DNA of 64,000 nucleotides from Chitinophagaceae bacterium LGM1. Its GTDB lineage: Bacteria > Bacteroidota > Bacteroidia > Chitinophagales > Chitinophagaceae. A model generated the notes under the pieces. The model had not been told where the DNA came from and searched no databases. It saw only the letters and a program-made list of their open reading frames with translations. This document shows positions 52,404 through 61,901 of this stretch, piece by piece (the stretch's first letter is position 1; the number at the start of each line of letters is the position of its first letter). Location of the stretch: assembly GCA_018604165.1 (NCBI GenBank), contig CP075895.1, positions 1,511,501-1,575,500 on the forward strand. The letters run 5' to 3'. Made by a program: the position numbers and the translations under genes.

Positions 52404-53075
52404 TTATTTGATACCACGGTAATATTTATTCATTTCAGTACTGATGTTTTCAGCAGACCTTATGTAGTACACATCAAATAGCTTTGATTTGTAGGTAATA
52501 TCCCTGTTGAATACTTTTCTCCACACTTCAGTAATACCTGTACGTATGCTGCCATTTGGTAGCGGGTCGGGTAACCGCTTGAGTTGGTAGTTTACAATAT
52601 TCATTCGCTGAATGTTAGACCCCGTATTATATGCCTCGTCATTTTGCACGGATGCTTGTAGATAGCGCCCGAAATATGCTATCTGGTAGCTTGTGTCTCC
52701 TTCTTGCACAGGAGTCTGTGTTACAGGTTGCAGGTTTTTGTCGTACAATACACCAACAAAATGTTGTGCAGTTATAGCTTGCTGCATGGTGTCGTAGTAG
52801 TAGTAAAAATTGCAGTAAGTAAAATTTGAAGCAAAATCTTTTATGATGGCTTTTTGCATTCCGACTGCATCTTTTTTTGATTGCTCCATATACTTTCGAT
52901 TTTTATTTTTTTCGTAGATGGCAATCTTATTGCTGTATGTTGGTAAACGAATTAATAATACTGTTGGTTGTGCGTATGGTATCCGTTTTCTTATAACCTG
53001 TGCACTTGCTTGTGGAGCAAAATACATAGATACTACGATGCATATCAGTACAATTGGTTTACCTTGATTAATCAT
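52404..53075 (-). CDS. exported protein of unknown function
   Basis: A 223-residue protein with a signal peptide (MINQGKPIVLICIVVSMYFA, cleavage near ASAQ at about 27). The mature part has RIPYAQPTVLLIRLPTYSNK, a charged segment KNKNRKYMEQSKKDAVGM, and an aromatic cluster YCNFYYYYDTMQQ; no membrane helix. I start at the ATG at 53075, because a longer frame would begin inside the terminator of the upstream gene. A TATTTTTG box lies at 53080-53087, almost touching the start. No family recognised. Confidence 0.6.
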   Translation of the reverse strand: MINQGKPIVLICIVVSMYFAPQASAQVIRKRIPYAQPTVLLIRLPTYSNKIAIYEKNKNRKYMEQSKKDAVGMQKAIIKDFASNFTYCNFYYYYDTMQQAITAQHFVGVLYDKNLQPVTQTPVQEGDTSYQIAYFGRYLQASVQNDEAYNTGSNIQRMNIVNYQLKRLPDPLPNGSIRTGITEVWRKVFNRDITYKSKLFDVYYIRSAENISTEMNKYYRGIK

Positions 53076-53088
53076 ACAGCAAAAATAA

Positions 53089-53121
53089 ACAATCCCCACT
53101 GCAAACGCGAGCGGGGATTGT
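53089..53121 (-). terminator. intrinsic terminator after the DUF2723 gene
   Basis: Arms ACAATCCCC (53089-53097) and GGGGATTGT (53113-53121), with an internal partly paired loop; on the minus strand it is followed by TTATTTTT. Confidence 0.75.
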
Positions 53122-53144
53122 AAAATGAAATTCAAAAAACAGGT

Positions 53145-56100
53145 CTACTGAAATTGTATCTTCTGTGTTACTTTCTGGTTGATGATGTTCAATTTTGCTT
53201 CCAATTCATTAGCCATTGTCATATCGCCACTGTTTTTAGCAACATTCGCCATGATGTTGATAATGGTAGCGCTGCGTTGTACATCGTTCCTCAGGTTGTT
53301 AGCCCTTACATCGCTTAGCGAAAGCGTATAGTTGATATCGTCTTCACAGTTTTTTACGATGCGTTTAGTCAATGCGGCAGCTTTTTTCTTCTCGCCGCAA
53401 TGGTAGTAAGACATAGCCATGTAGTAGGCTGTAGCATCGTAGAAGTAAGAACGCTCTGATATATTCTTATGTACTCTATCAAGTATCGCTATACCTTCTT
53501 CTTTTCTGTTGTTAGCAGCCAGTTCAGATGCTATGCGGCTACTGTTCATACGGTAGGCAGCAAACATCAACCTGTTCTTTTCGTCATAATATACATCGTT
53601 GCGCTCTGCATTGCCCCATATATATTCTTTGTTAAACAGGCGTTGGCTTTTTTCAATATTAATAGAGCCCATTTCCTGTTGTGTAGCTTTCAGAGAGTCC
53701 GTCAGCCTGTATGGCATCAGCCTGTATACAATGCCTTCCATACGCAAATAGTCATCCAAACCTTGGTAGTTTTCGCCCGGCAGGAAGCCACCGAAATATA
53801 TTGGCCTTTTCCATCCATCATTGGCAATGGCGGCTATAATGTTAAGCGTTGCAAGGTCGTCTTTATACGCAACATTTTTAGGGAATTTGAAGCGCAAGTC
53901 ATTCACAATATTATTAGTGTCTGCCGCACTTATCATACCACGTTGCACCAGTTCTGTTTTGCTTAATGATGGTATGTAGAAGTTTTGTGTAGGTATGTAG
54001 TTCATCATACTACCATCCTGCGTCTGAAGTTTATTCTGTGGGTCTTCACTTGTCATAAACTTGCAAACATCTGCCAGATTGATGTATTTATCTTGTGGTA
54101 TTTGCGGGTTGGCATAGTATTGCATATAGTTGCCCTTATCGCCTATGTAGTCCTGCTTTTTCCAAAGCATTGGCACAGGCATACCGTCATTTGTACGATG
54201 GTTCAATTGGTCTATATACCAATCAATACCTAACAAGCTCAGGTTGATGACGCGTACATCCTTGCGTATACCTTCTATCTCTTGCAGATACCATACAGGG
54301 TAGGTATCGTTGTCACCAAATGTAAAGAGGATTGCATCTTTCTCGCAAGATTGTAGGACGTTGTAAGCTGTAGCGCGTGCTAATGTCTTCTTAGAGCGGT
54401 CGTGGTCGTCCCATTCTTCTTTCGCCATCAGCGTAGGTACTGCCAATAAGCACAGTGCAATAGCAGCATAAGCACCACCGGCACCTTTTATAGCTTTTTG
54501 AAACCAGTCATTTACCATCAACACGCCTAAACCTATCCAAATAGCAAACGTGTAAGTAGAGCCTGCAAATGCATAGTCGCGTTCACGAGGCTGTTGCGGT
54601 ACCATGTTTAGGTAGATGGCGATGGCAATACCTGTGAAGAAGAATAACGTAGCAGTGATAATACCATCACGTTTATTTCTGTTAAACTGATATACCATAC
54701 CTAACACACCCAGTATAAATGGTAACATATACAGCTTATTGTTTGCAGGGCTGTATTTGTTTTGTTTGGGGTCATTTACATATCCGTCAGGCAGTTTTTT
54801 CTGGTCACCAAGTCCCAACAGATTTTTGTCTATCAGGCTGATGCCTGTTATCCAGTTGCCGTTTTTAGCGTTACCATTGTTCATACCTTGCAGGTCGTTT
54901 TGTCTGCCGGAGTAATTCCACATGAAGTAGCGCCACCACATCCAGTTGAGGTGATAACCAAAAAAGAAACTGAAGTTGTCAGCTGCTGTAGCAGACTCAC
55001 CTTCTTCTAAGCCCAAGTAGTCTTTATAATATTGCTTATGACTTGGGTCATTATAATCCCATATCCTCGGAAAAAAGCGTTTGTCAGAGGCATCAAATTC
55101 GGGTTCTAATTTTTTGCCTACTTCTTCGTAAAAGTCTTTACCGTTTTTGGTAGAACGTGCATATTGTAATCCTTTATCTTTATAATCAATGGGTACTTTG
55201 TCAAAATCAGGGCCAAAAAGCAATGGTTGTTGTCCGAATTGCTCGCGCTGAATATATGACGTCAGGCTGATGGCATTATCAGGGTTTGTCATGTCAATAG
55301 GAACATCTGCACGAGAACGTATGAGAGGTGCCAGATAGCTTGAAAAGCCTATTACAATAAAAGTAGTACATAACACACCTGTATGCACCAGATACCAGTT
55401 TTTCTTTTTGGCAAACATCAGTAACCATACCAACGCAGCAACAATCAGTACGATTGAGAATAATGCACCACTATCAAATGGAAGGCCAAAGCTGTTTACA
55501 AACCACAGGTCGAAGGCTGATGCCAATATAGGCACACCTTGTAATACGCCAAACTGTACGAATGCCAGCAGTACACAACCTATCAGAAAGGCTGAAATAG
55601 CACCTGTAGTTGTAGGTGTATAACGCTTGTAGTAATATACCATAGCTACTGCCGGTATTGCCAGCAAGTTCAGTAAGTGAATACCTACCGTCAAGCCCAT
55701 CATGTATGCAATAAACACCAGCCACCTGTCGGCATATTTTGTATCGGCAACGTGTTCCCACTTCAGGATAGCCCAAAATACCAAGGCAGTGAAGAACGAA
55801 GATGTGGCATAAACCTCTGCCTCAACAGCAGAGAACCAGAATGTGTCAGAGAATGTATAAGCCAAGCCACCTACAAGCCCCGCACCCATTATCAGGATGG
55901 TTTGCAATGTAGTAGGCTCTGCATCTTTTTCAGTTGTCAGTTTTTTGGCAAAGTGAGTGATGGTCCAGAATAGGAATAGGATTGTCAAACCACTCGCTAT
56001 GGCCGACCATGCGTTTATCATCATGGCCACTTTTTCTACATTGCCACCTGCCAGCAAACCAAACATGCGTTGGATTAACATGAACAATGGTGCACCCGGA

Positions 56101-56249
56101 GAGTGTCCTACTTCTACCTTGTAGGCACACGACAGAAACTCGCCACAGTCCCAAAAGCTTACGGTAGGTTCCATAGTCATCAGGTACACCACTGTGGCAA
56201 TGGCACCTGTAATCCAACCCGTCAGGTTGTTAATCTTGCGAAAATTCAT
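53145..56249 (-). CDS. DUF2723 (TMEM260-like) membrane protein, putative protein O-mannosyltransferase
   Basis: A 1034-residue membrane protein. I start at the ATG at 56249 (MNFRKINNLTGWITGAIATV). The N-terminal half has about a dozen hydrophobic helices and the DUF2723 signature PTVSFWDCGEFLSCAYKVEV with GHSPGAPLFMLIQRMFGLL. Soluble segments lie around residues 330-480 and 640-1034, the latter with helical repeats (YMAMSYYHCGEKKKAAALTK). The family is related to PMT-type glycosyltransferases; human TMEM260 is an O-mannosyltransferase, and in Bacteroidota the family is thought to act in protein O-glycosylation. The WDCGE acidic residue resembles the catalytic Asp/Glu region of GT-C enzymes. 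Specificity is unknown. Confidence 0.88.
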   Translation of the reverse strand: MNFRKINNLTGWITGAIATVVYLMTMEPTVSFWDCGEFLSCAYKVEVGHSPGAPLFMLIQRMFGLLAGGNVEKVAMMINAWSAIASGLTILFLFWTITHFAKKLTTEKDAEPTTLQTILIMGAGLVGGLAYTFSDTFWFSAVEAEVYATSSFFTALVFWAILKWEHVADTKYADRWLVFIAYMMGLTVGIHLLNLLAIPAVAMVYYYKRYTPTTTGAISAFLIGCVLLAFVQFGVLQGVPILASAFDLWFVNSFGLPFDSGALFSIVLIVAALVWLLMFAKKKNWYLVHTGVLCTTFIVIGFSSYLAPLIRSRADVPIDMTNPDNAISLTSYIQREQFGQQPLLFGPDFDKVPIDYKDKGLQYARSTKNGKDFYEEVGKKLEPEFDASDKRFFPRIWDYNDPSHKQYYKDYLGLEEGESATAADNFSFFFGYHLNWMWWRYFMWNYSGRQNDLQGMNNGNAKNGNWITGISLIDKNLLGLGDQKKLPDGYVNDPKQNKYSPANNKLYMLPFILGVLGMVYQFNRNKRDGIITATLFFFTGIAIAIYLNMVPQQPRERDYAFAGSTYTFAIWIGLGVLMVNDWFQKAIKGAGGAYAAIALCLLAVPTLMAKEEWDDHDRSKKTLARATAYNVLQSCEKDAILFTFGDNDTYPVWYLQEIEGIRKDVRVINLSLLGIDWYIDQLNHRTNDGMPVPMLWKKQDYIGDKGNYMQYYANPQIPQDKYINLADVCKFMTSEDPQNKLQTQDGSMMNYIPTQNFYIPSLSKTELVQRGMISAADTNNIVNDLRFKFPKNVAYKDDLATLNIIAAIANDGWKRPIYFGGFLPGENYQGLDDYLRMEGIVYRLMPYRLTDSLKATQQEMGSINIEKSQRLFNKEYIWGNAERNDVYYDEKNRLMFAAYRMNSSRIASELAANNRKEEGIAILDRVHKNISERSYFYDATAYYMAMSYYHCGEKKKAAALTKRIVKNCEDDINYTLSLSDVRANNLRNDVQRSATIINIMANVAKNSGDMTMANELEAKLNIINQKVTQKIQFQ

Positions 56250-56369
56250 GTAGCTATAATAATTTGACAGGCAACAAAAATAGAAAAATACAGACACGCA
56301 CCTAATGCAGTCAACGGAATTAACATATTTATATGTTTATTCATTGCTATGTATTGCTGTAAGTTAATT

Positions 56370-56804
56370 TCAGACCAGTAGCAGGTGGGCGTTTTTAAGC
56401 TTGTCTGTTTCTACTATTTGTGCCAGTTGTACATCGGGCAAATTGCGCAGCAGTTGTATGATGCTTTTGGCTTTTTCTTCGCTATTAGCACATTCTATCA
56501 TCCACAAGTAGTCCAGTTGTTTTACTTCAGGTAGTAGGGGCTCGTTATCGCTCTTCAGCCTGTATATGCCATACCTGCCACCATTGTGGGGTAGATTATA
56601 TTCGTAAAAATGAAAGTAGTGGGTTTCTTCTTTTATCTCCACTTTGGGGTCGCTGTCGGGTTTGCGTACAAAGTCCATATCCAGCATACGGTTTATAACC
56701 CCGCAAAACCGGTGCGATGGCAGCGATGATACAATACCGATAAGCGAAGCATCAGAAAAGAAATTTTCCTGCACTTCATCCATGTTCAGTATCAGTTTTG
56801 CCAT
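56370..56804 (-). CDS. IPExxxVDY family protein
   Basis: A 144-residue soluble protein. The motif that names the family appears as LPEVKQLDYLWMIEC near residue 92-106; other segments are NPLPHNGGRYGIYRL-like turns and PDVQLAQIVETDKLKNAHLL at the end. The family is widespread in Bacteroidota and of unknown function. I start at the ATG at 56804; a TTG is directly before it. It is divergent from the SPFH gene with 63 bases between starts. Confidence 0.75.
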   Translation of the reverse strand: MAKLILNMDEVQENFFSDASLIGIVSSLPSHRFCGVINRMLDMDFVRKPDSDPKVEIKEETHYFHFYEYNLPHNGGRYGIYRLKSDNEPLLPEVKQLDYLWMIECANSEEKAKSIIQLLRNLPDVQLAQIVETDKLKNAHLLLV

Positions 56805-56867
56805 CAATCATTTGTTCTTCATTCAAATTTCGGGCTTATTCGTATATTTCCAAATAAATCGAAATCT

Positions 56868-57800
56868 ATGTTTCCCCTTATCTCGCTTGGTGTTCTCGTT
56901 ATATTGTTCTTGTTCTGTCTTGTTACTGTGCAGCAGGGTACTGTAGCCGTTATTACTATATTCGGTAAATACAGGCGGGTACTACGCCCGGGGCTCAACT
57001 TCCGCATACCGCTGATAGAGCAGATATTCAAACGCATATCTTATCAAAACCGCAGTATAGAGTTGAAGTTCCAGGCCATTACGCAAGACCAGGCAAATGT
57101 CAACTTCTCTGCCATGCTGCTTTACTCTGTGCTTAATGAAGAAAACGAAACCATACAGAGTGTTGCCTTTAAGTTTGTGGATGAGCGCAGTTTTATGCAA
57201 GCACTCATACGCTCTGTAGAAGGGGCAGTGCGTGCGTATGTAGCCACCAAAAAGCAATCGGAAATATTACAACTTCGTACAGAGATAATACTGAATGTAA
57301 AGGAACAGTTGGATAAACAATTGGAAGGTTGGGGCTATCACCTGCTCGACCTGCAACTGAATGATATAGCATTTGACGAAGCCATTATGCGCTCTATGGC
57401 GCAGGTGGTGGCATCTAACAACCTGAAAGCAGCCGCAGAAAACGAAGGGCAGGCATTGCTGATTACCAAAACCAAAGCTGCCGAGGCAGAGGGTAACGCC
57501 ATCAAAATATCTGCCGAGGCCGAAAGGCAGGCAGCACAGCTACGTGGGCAAGGTGTAGCATTGTTCAGAGAAGAAGTGGCACGGGGTATGGCAGTGGCAG
57601 CCAAAGAGATACAAAACGCCAATCTGGATGCATCTTTCATTCTTTTTTCCATGTGGACGGATGCCATCAAGCATTTTGCCGAAAACGGCAGTGGCAATAC
57701 CATCTTCCTCGATGGCTCTAACGAAAACCTGCAACGTACCATGCAGCAGCTTATGTCGCTGACACAGCAATCGTCTATTGTAAAAAATAAAGGCGAATAA
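56868..57800 (+). CDS. SPFH/Band 7 (prohibitin-stomatin-like) membrane protein
   Basis: A 310-residue protein anchored by one N-terminal helix (ISLGVLVILFLFCLVTV). The SPFH domain follows at about 22-190 (VAVITIFGKYRRVLRPGLNF, RSVEGAVRAYVATKKQSEIL), then a coiled coil rich in Ala/Glu (AAENEGQALLITKTKAAEAE), and a Gly/Asn-rich end. Such proteins form ring- or cage-like assemblies on membranes and regulate membrane proteases. It is of the QmcA/stomatin type rather than HflK/HflC, which come as a pair. No NfeD gene is adjacent. Confidence 0.88.
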   Translation: MFPLISLGVLVILFLFCLVTVQQGTVAVITIFGKYRRVLRPGLNFRIPLIEQIFKRISYQNRSIELKFQAITQDQANVNFSAMLLYSVLNEENETIQSVAFKFVDERSFMQALIRSVEGAVRAYVATKKQSEILQLRTEIILNVKEQLDKQLEGWGYHLLDLQLNDIAFDEAIMRSMAQVVASNNLKAAAENEGQALLITKTKAAEAEGNAIKISAEAERQAAQLRGQGVALFREEVARGMAVAAKEIQNANLDASFILFSMWTDAIKHFAENGSGNTIFLDGSNENLQRTMQQLMSLTQQSSIVKNKGE

Positions 57801-57870
57801 TACAGGAAGGGTTATTTTTGCAACCTTGCAGTAATAAGGGCTGCTTTTTTCTCATTTTTAAAACTTCGGG

Positions 57871-57900
57871 TTTGTTTATATCACATATCCGTTAATTTTG
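57871..57900 (+). promoter_or_regulatory. promoter candidate for purA
   Basis: TTTG (57871-57874), an 18-base spacer and TAATTTTG (57893-57900), ending 17 bases before the purA ATG. Confidence 0.6.
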
Positions 57901-57917
57901 GGCGCGAAATTTTTTTT

Positions 57918-59183
57918 ATGGTTGATGTATTGCTTGGTTTGCAGTGGGGCGATGAGGGTAAAGGTAAGATAGTAGATTATCTGGCCGCTAAGTACGATGT
58001 GATTGCTCGTTTTCAGGGTGGCCCCAATGCCGGGCATACGCTGTATGTAAATGGCAATAAAGTAGTGCTGCATACCATACCATCGGGTGTGTTTCAAACG
58101 CATTGCCTGAATCTGATTGGTAATGGTGTAGTGATAGACCCTGTAACACTGCAAAAAGAAATCAATACCATTGTGGCTTTGCAGCCCGATGTGTTGTCGC
58201 GTTTATTCGTTTCGCACCGTGCGCACCTGATAGTGCCTACACACCGCGCGCTCGATGCGGCGTCTGAGGCATCTAAAGGCAGCCAGAAGATAGGCTCTAC
58301 GCTGAAAGGCATTGGCCCTGCTTATATGGATAAAACAGGTCGTAACGGCTTGCGTGTGGGCGATGTTTTAAGCAAAGACTTCCTTGACAAATACAACCGT
58401 CTTAAAGAAAAGCACTTACAGATATTATCTCAATACGAACACCAGGTAGATTGGCAGGAGTGGGAAACACAATTCTTCACTGCTGTAGATTTCCTACGCA
58501 CTTTGCAGATAGTAAACGGTGAATATTGGTTGGATAACCACCTGAAAGCGGGTAAGAAAGTACTGGCAGAGGGTGCACAGGGCAGCATGCTGGATATAGA
58601 CTTCGGTACATACCCCTTTGTTACATCTTCAAATACCATTACTGCGGGTGTGTGTAGTGGTTTAGGCGTTGCCCCGTCAACAGTGGGTGAGGTATATGGC
58701 ATAACTAAGGCATACTGTACCCGTGTAGGTGGTGGTCCTTTCCCTACAGAGTTGGAAGACGAAACCGGCGAGGCACTGCGCAAAGCAGGTAACGAGTTTG
58801 GTGCTACCACAGGCCGCCCTCGCCGTTGCGGATGGATAGACCTTGTAGCACTACGCTATGCGGTGATGCTGAGTGGGGTTACAAAGCTCATTATTACAAA
58901 AGCAGATGTGATGGACAGCTTCAACCCGGTGAAGATGGCAACAGCATATAAGATAGATGGTGTTGAAACACAAGAACTGCCATACGACCTGTGCAGCGTG
59001 CAGGTAGAGCCTGTATATAAAACATTTGCAGGGTGGGATAAACCCATTGGCGATTGTAAAACCTACGAAGAAACGCCGCAGGTATTCAAAGATTATTGCA
59101 GTTTTATACAGCAATATATTGGTACAAAAGTTGCGTATGTTTCTAATGGTACGGGACGCGACCAACTGTTGCAAATTCCTTAG
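57918..59183 (+). CDS. purA: adenylosuccinate synthetase
   Basis: A 421-residue GTP-dependent enzyme joining IMP and aspartate in AMP synthesis. The P-loop GDEGKGK is at 11-17, with the GGPNAGHTLYV block and the IMP/GTP-site segments GSTLKGIGPAYMDKTGRNGL, GAQGSMLDIDFGTYPFVTSS and TGRPRRCGWIDL. Full length and ending with YVSNGTGRDQLL. It has its own promoter and is followed 86 bases later by the Lys/Asp-rich protein gene on the same strand. Confidence 0.96.
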   Translation: MVDVLLGLQWGDEGKGKIVDYLAAKYDVIARFQGGPNAGHTLYVNGNKVVLHTIPSGVFQTHCLNLIGNGVVIDPVTLQKEINTIVALQPDVLSRLFVSHRAHLIVPTHRALDAASEASKGSQKIGSTLKGIGPAYMDKTGRNGLRVGDVLSKDFLDKYNRLKEKHLQILSQYEHQVDWQEWETQFFTAVDFLRTLQIVNGEYWLDNHLKAGKKVLAEGAQGSMLDIDFGTYPFVTSSNTITAGVCSGLGVAPSTVGEVYGITKAYCTRVGGGPFPTELEDETGEALRKAGNEFGATTGRPRRCGWIDLVALRYAVMLSGVTKLIITKADVMDSFNPVKMATAYKIDGVETQELPYDLCSVQVEPVYKTFAGWDKPIGDCKTYEETPQVFKDYCSFIQQYIGTKVAYVSNGTGRDQLLQIP

Positions 59184-59269
59184 TAAAAAAATTATGTATT
59201 TATAGCCCAAAAAAAATTTGGGAATTTGAAGAAACTATTAAAATTTTACGTCATCAACGGATAAGTGCT

Positions 59270-59716
59270 ATGAAATCAGATTCAAGCAAAAAAGGTACAA
59301 CAAGCAAAAAAAGCGCGCCTGCTAAATCAGCAGCGAAAAAAGCATCTCCTAAACCCGCTAAAAAGGAAGAAGAGGATGATGATGACGAACTGGACGAAGA
59401 AGAAACGCCCAAGAAGAAGACGGCTGCAAAGAAGACTGCAACTACCAAGTCGAAGAGTAAGGATGATGACGATGATGATGACGACGATGTAGATGATGAT
59501 GCGGACGACGATGATGATGGCTTTGGCGAAGAAGAAGAGGACTACGATATAGAAAAAGACTTTGAAGAGTTCGACCTGCCGAAATCAAAAACCAAAAGTG
59601 GTGGTGGTAAGAAATCATCGAAAGATGAAGACTTTGATGTGGACGACGATTTCAAAGACCTCGGCTTCTTCAGCGAAGATAGTGGCGGTTTTGACGATGA
59701 AGATGATGATTATTAA
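59270..59716 (+). CDS. low-complexity protein: basic Lys/Ala-rich head, Asp/Glu-rich tail
   Basis: A 148-residue protein with no signal peptide. Residues 1-35 are Lys/Ala/Ser/Pro-rich like a histone H1 tail (KSAAKKASPKPAKK). From about 35 to 90 runs of Asp and Glu alternate with Lys blocks, and the C-terminal third is acidic with short hydrophobic islands (DFEEFDLPKSK, FKDLGFFSEDSGG). It should be intrinsically disordered. Related-looking acidic proteins are common in Bacteroidota; a role in nucleic-acid or ribosome association is only a guess. The GAY/GAC-rich DNA follows from the protein bias. Confidence 0.75.
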   Translation: MKSDSSKKGTTSKKSAPAKSAAKKASPKPAKKEEEDDDDELDEEETPKKKTAAKKTATTKSKSKDDDDDDDDDVDDDADDDDDGFGEEEEDYDIEKDFEEFDLPKSKTKSGGGKKSSKDEDFDVDDDFKDLGFFSEDSGGFDDEDDDY

Positions 59717-59734
59717 TCATTAAACACTGCGCTA

Positions 59735-61024
59735 TTGCAAAGACAAACAGCGACATTCGACATCGCCGAAGGGCGGTACGATATACTGAAACACGAAATG
59801 CTGAACTGGGCACAACAGTTCAGCATTTTTCTTTTTTTGGATAGTAATAACTATACCGATAAGTATAGCCGTTACGCCTGTATGCTGGCCATCGGCGCGT
59901 ACGACCATGTAGCGTTTACATCTTTGGAACAGGTGCAACAATGGCACGACGAACATAAAGACTGGCTATTCGGCCATATAGCTTACGATTATAAAAACGA
60001 ACTGGAAAGCAAACTATCATCAGCACATCAGGAAAAAATAGGGTTTGATAATCTGTATTTCTTTCAGCCCGAGATTGTTTGCACTATCAACGCCGCTAAA
60101 ACTCAAATCACCATTTCGTCGCTTGGCATCACACCATTGGAAGTCTATAAGACACTGCTCTTTGCCATGCCCGATGAGCAACCCGCATCACTACCCAAAC
60201 TATCATTCAAACAACGGATAGATAAAACACAATACCTGCAAACCATAGAAAGGCTGCGCACCCATATTGCCGATGGCGATTGTTACGAAATCAATTATTG
60301 CAATGAGGGTTATTGTGCCGATGCCGATGTAAGCCCGCTGGAAGTATTCTATGCACTCAATAAATTATCGCCCGCGCCTTTTGCGGCATTTTACAGAAAC
60401 GACGAAGCCTATATGATGTGTGCCAGCCCCGAGCGTTATTTGCGAAAAGAGGGTAGTACCATCATATCGCAACCCATAAAGGGTACGGCAAAGCGTGGTG
60501 CGGACGAAGTGCAGGATGCGCAGATAAAACAGGCATTGCAGAACAGCATAAAAGACCGTGCCGAAAATGTGATGATAGCAGACTTAGTGCGCAACGACCT
60601 GGCACGTAGTTGTGAAACAGGCAGTATACAGGTGGACGAACTCTTTGGCATCTACACTTTTCCGCAGGTACACCAAATGATAAGCACAGTGAGTGGTACA
60701 CTGAAATCGGATGCGCATTTTACAGATGCTATTCGGTACAGTTTCCCGATGGGTAGCATGACGGGTGCGCCTAAGATAAAAGTGATGCAATTGATAGAGC
60801 AGTACGAACAGGCGCGCAGAGAATTGTTTGCAGGTACGGTAGGCTATATAAGCCCAACTGCCGATTTCGATTTCAACGTCATCATCCGCAGCTTGTTTTA
60901 CAATGCCGAAACCAAATATTTATCTTACCAAACGGGTGGCGCCATCACCTACGACAGCCAACCCGAGCAGGAATGGGAAGAAATGCGCCTGAAAGCATGG
61001 GCATTGGAAAGGATTTTTAGTTAG
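59735..61024 (+). CDS. pabB: aminodeoxychorismate synthase component I-type (anthranilate synthase component I family), TTG start
   Basis: A 429-residue chorismate-binding enzyme. The conserved core is GDCYEINYCNEGY (near 187-199), CASPERYLR, SQPIKGTAKRG (near 246), IADLVRNDLARSC, FPMGSMTGAPKIKVMQLIE and AGTVGYISPTADFDF. The PIKGTxxRG block with its lysine favours PabB over TrpE. PabB makes 4-amino-4-deoxychorismate for folate synthesis with an amidotransferase partner (PabA), not found in this window. The start is the TTG at 59735, 18 bases after the previous stop; no ATG is suitably placed. Confidence 0.85.
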   Translation: MQRQTATFDIAEGRYDILKHEMLNWAQQFSIFLFLDSNNYTDKYSRYACMLAIGAYDHVAFTSLEQVQQWHDEHKDWLFGHIAYDYKNELESKLSSAHQEKIGFDNLYFFQPEIVCTINAAKTQITISSLGITPLEVYKTLLFAMPDEQPASLPKLSFKQRIDKTQYLQTIERLRTHIADGDCYEINYCNEGYCADADVSPLEVFYALNKLSPAPFAAFYRNDEAYMMCASPERYLRKEGSTIISQPIKGTAKRGADEVQDAQIKQALQNSIKDRAENVMIADLVRNDLARSCETGSIQVDELFGIYTFPQVHQMISTVSGTLKSDAHFTDAIRYSFPMGSMTGAPKIKVMQLIEQYEQARRELFAGTVGYISPTADFDFNVIIRSLFYNAETKYLSYQTGGAITYDSQPEQEWEEMRLKAWALERIFS

Positions 61025-61026
61025 TA

Positions 61027-61809
61027 CTAAAACCTGTACCCGAAGCCCAGCGCAAATTTCGCTATCCCCGAATATTCAACCTTGTCTTTTTTAGATAAGT
61101 CCGGATAGTTAACACCACCACCGCCTGTTATGCTCAAGAACATTTTGCGGGTTAGATGTACGTTTACACCAGCCTCTATGGCAAAGCCTATATAAGTAGC
61201 CGTTTCTCTGATGGTGTAGTTTTCCTTATTGCCATACACATTTACAGAGTCTTTGTAAATAGGGCGTTCTGTGCTACCCAGCACAAGTGTTGGTGCAACA
61301 AACGGGCTGAAAATCCGCTGCCCGAAAGGATATATTCTCAAAGACGGCATAAAGAAGATACCCGGATAATTAATAGTACCATACACAGGCAAACGAAAAC
61401 CCGTATTGCCGCTTCTGTTGATGCGCTCGTAGGCTATGCCGCCACCTATACCATTCATCAAAAAGCAGATAGGTTGTACGCTTAGCATATTGCGTTTGTA
61501 TTGTTTACGCACTTTTTCAGTTGTTACGGTTTGGGCTTCGTTACGCTTCACCGCTTCATAATGCCTGTCCCATGCTTTTTCATTTATCCAAAGTGCAGTG
61601 CCATTGGCAGATACTATTTTCTTAATATCCCTTCTGGGTGCTATGTACGATGGACCGGTAGGGTAGTCCCAGAGTTTGTATTTTACCCTGCCGGGGTTTA
61701 TTTCTTCCAGTTTTACAACTATAGGTGCGTCTTTTACATAAAAGATAGTGTCTTGCGCAAAAGTATTGCCTGCTACTGCAAGCAACGTAAAGGCTAATAA
61801 GTATTTCAT
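61027..61809 (-). CDS. exported protein of unknown function, outer-membrane-like
   Basis: A 260-residue protein with a signal peptide (MKYLLAFTLLAVAGNTFA, then QDTIFYVKDAP). Residues 20-80 form a small beta domain (EEINPGRVKYKLWDYPTGPS, ALWINEKAWDRHY). The C-terminal part alternates strands typical of a beta-barrel (FRLPVYGTINYPGIFFMPSL, YIGFAIEAGVNVHLTRKMFL) and ends in FALGFGYRF with a terminal Phe. I start at the ATG at 61809, which gives a normal signal peptide. It may be an outer-membrane protein; function unknown. Confidence 0.65.
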   Translation of the reverse strand: MKYLLAFTLLAVAGNTFAQDTIFYVKDAPIVVKLEEINPGRVKYKLWDYPTGPSYIAPRRDIKKIVSANGTALWINEKAWDRHYEAVKRNEAQTVTTEKVRKQYKRNMLSVQPICFLMNGIGGGIAYERINRSGNTGFRLPVYGTINYPGIFFMPSLRIYPFGQRIFSPFVAPTLVLGSTERPIYKDSVNVYGNKENYTIRETATYIGFAIEAGVNVHLTRKMFLSITGGGGVNYPDLSKKDKVEYSGIAKFALGFGYRF

Positions 61810-61901
61810 AACGGTTGTTGGTTTCAGTATTGCAAACCAAATAATGTGCCGATTTTTTACTTTGGCAAACAATTTGCTTGACCTCTGTAAAAACCAATAC
61901 A

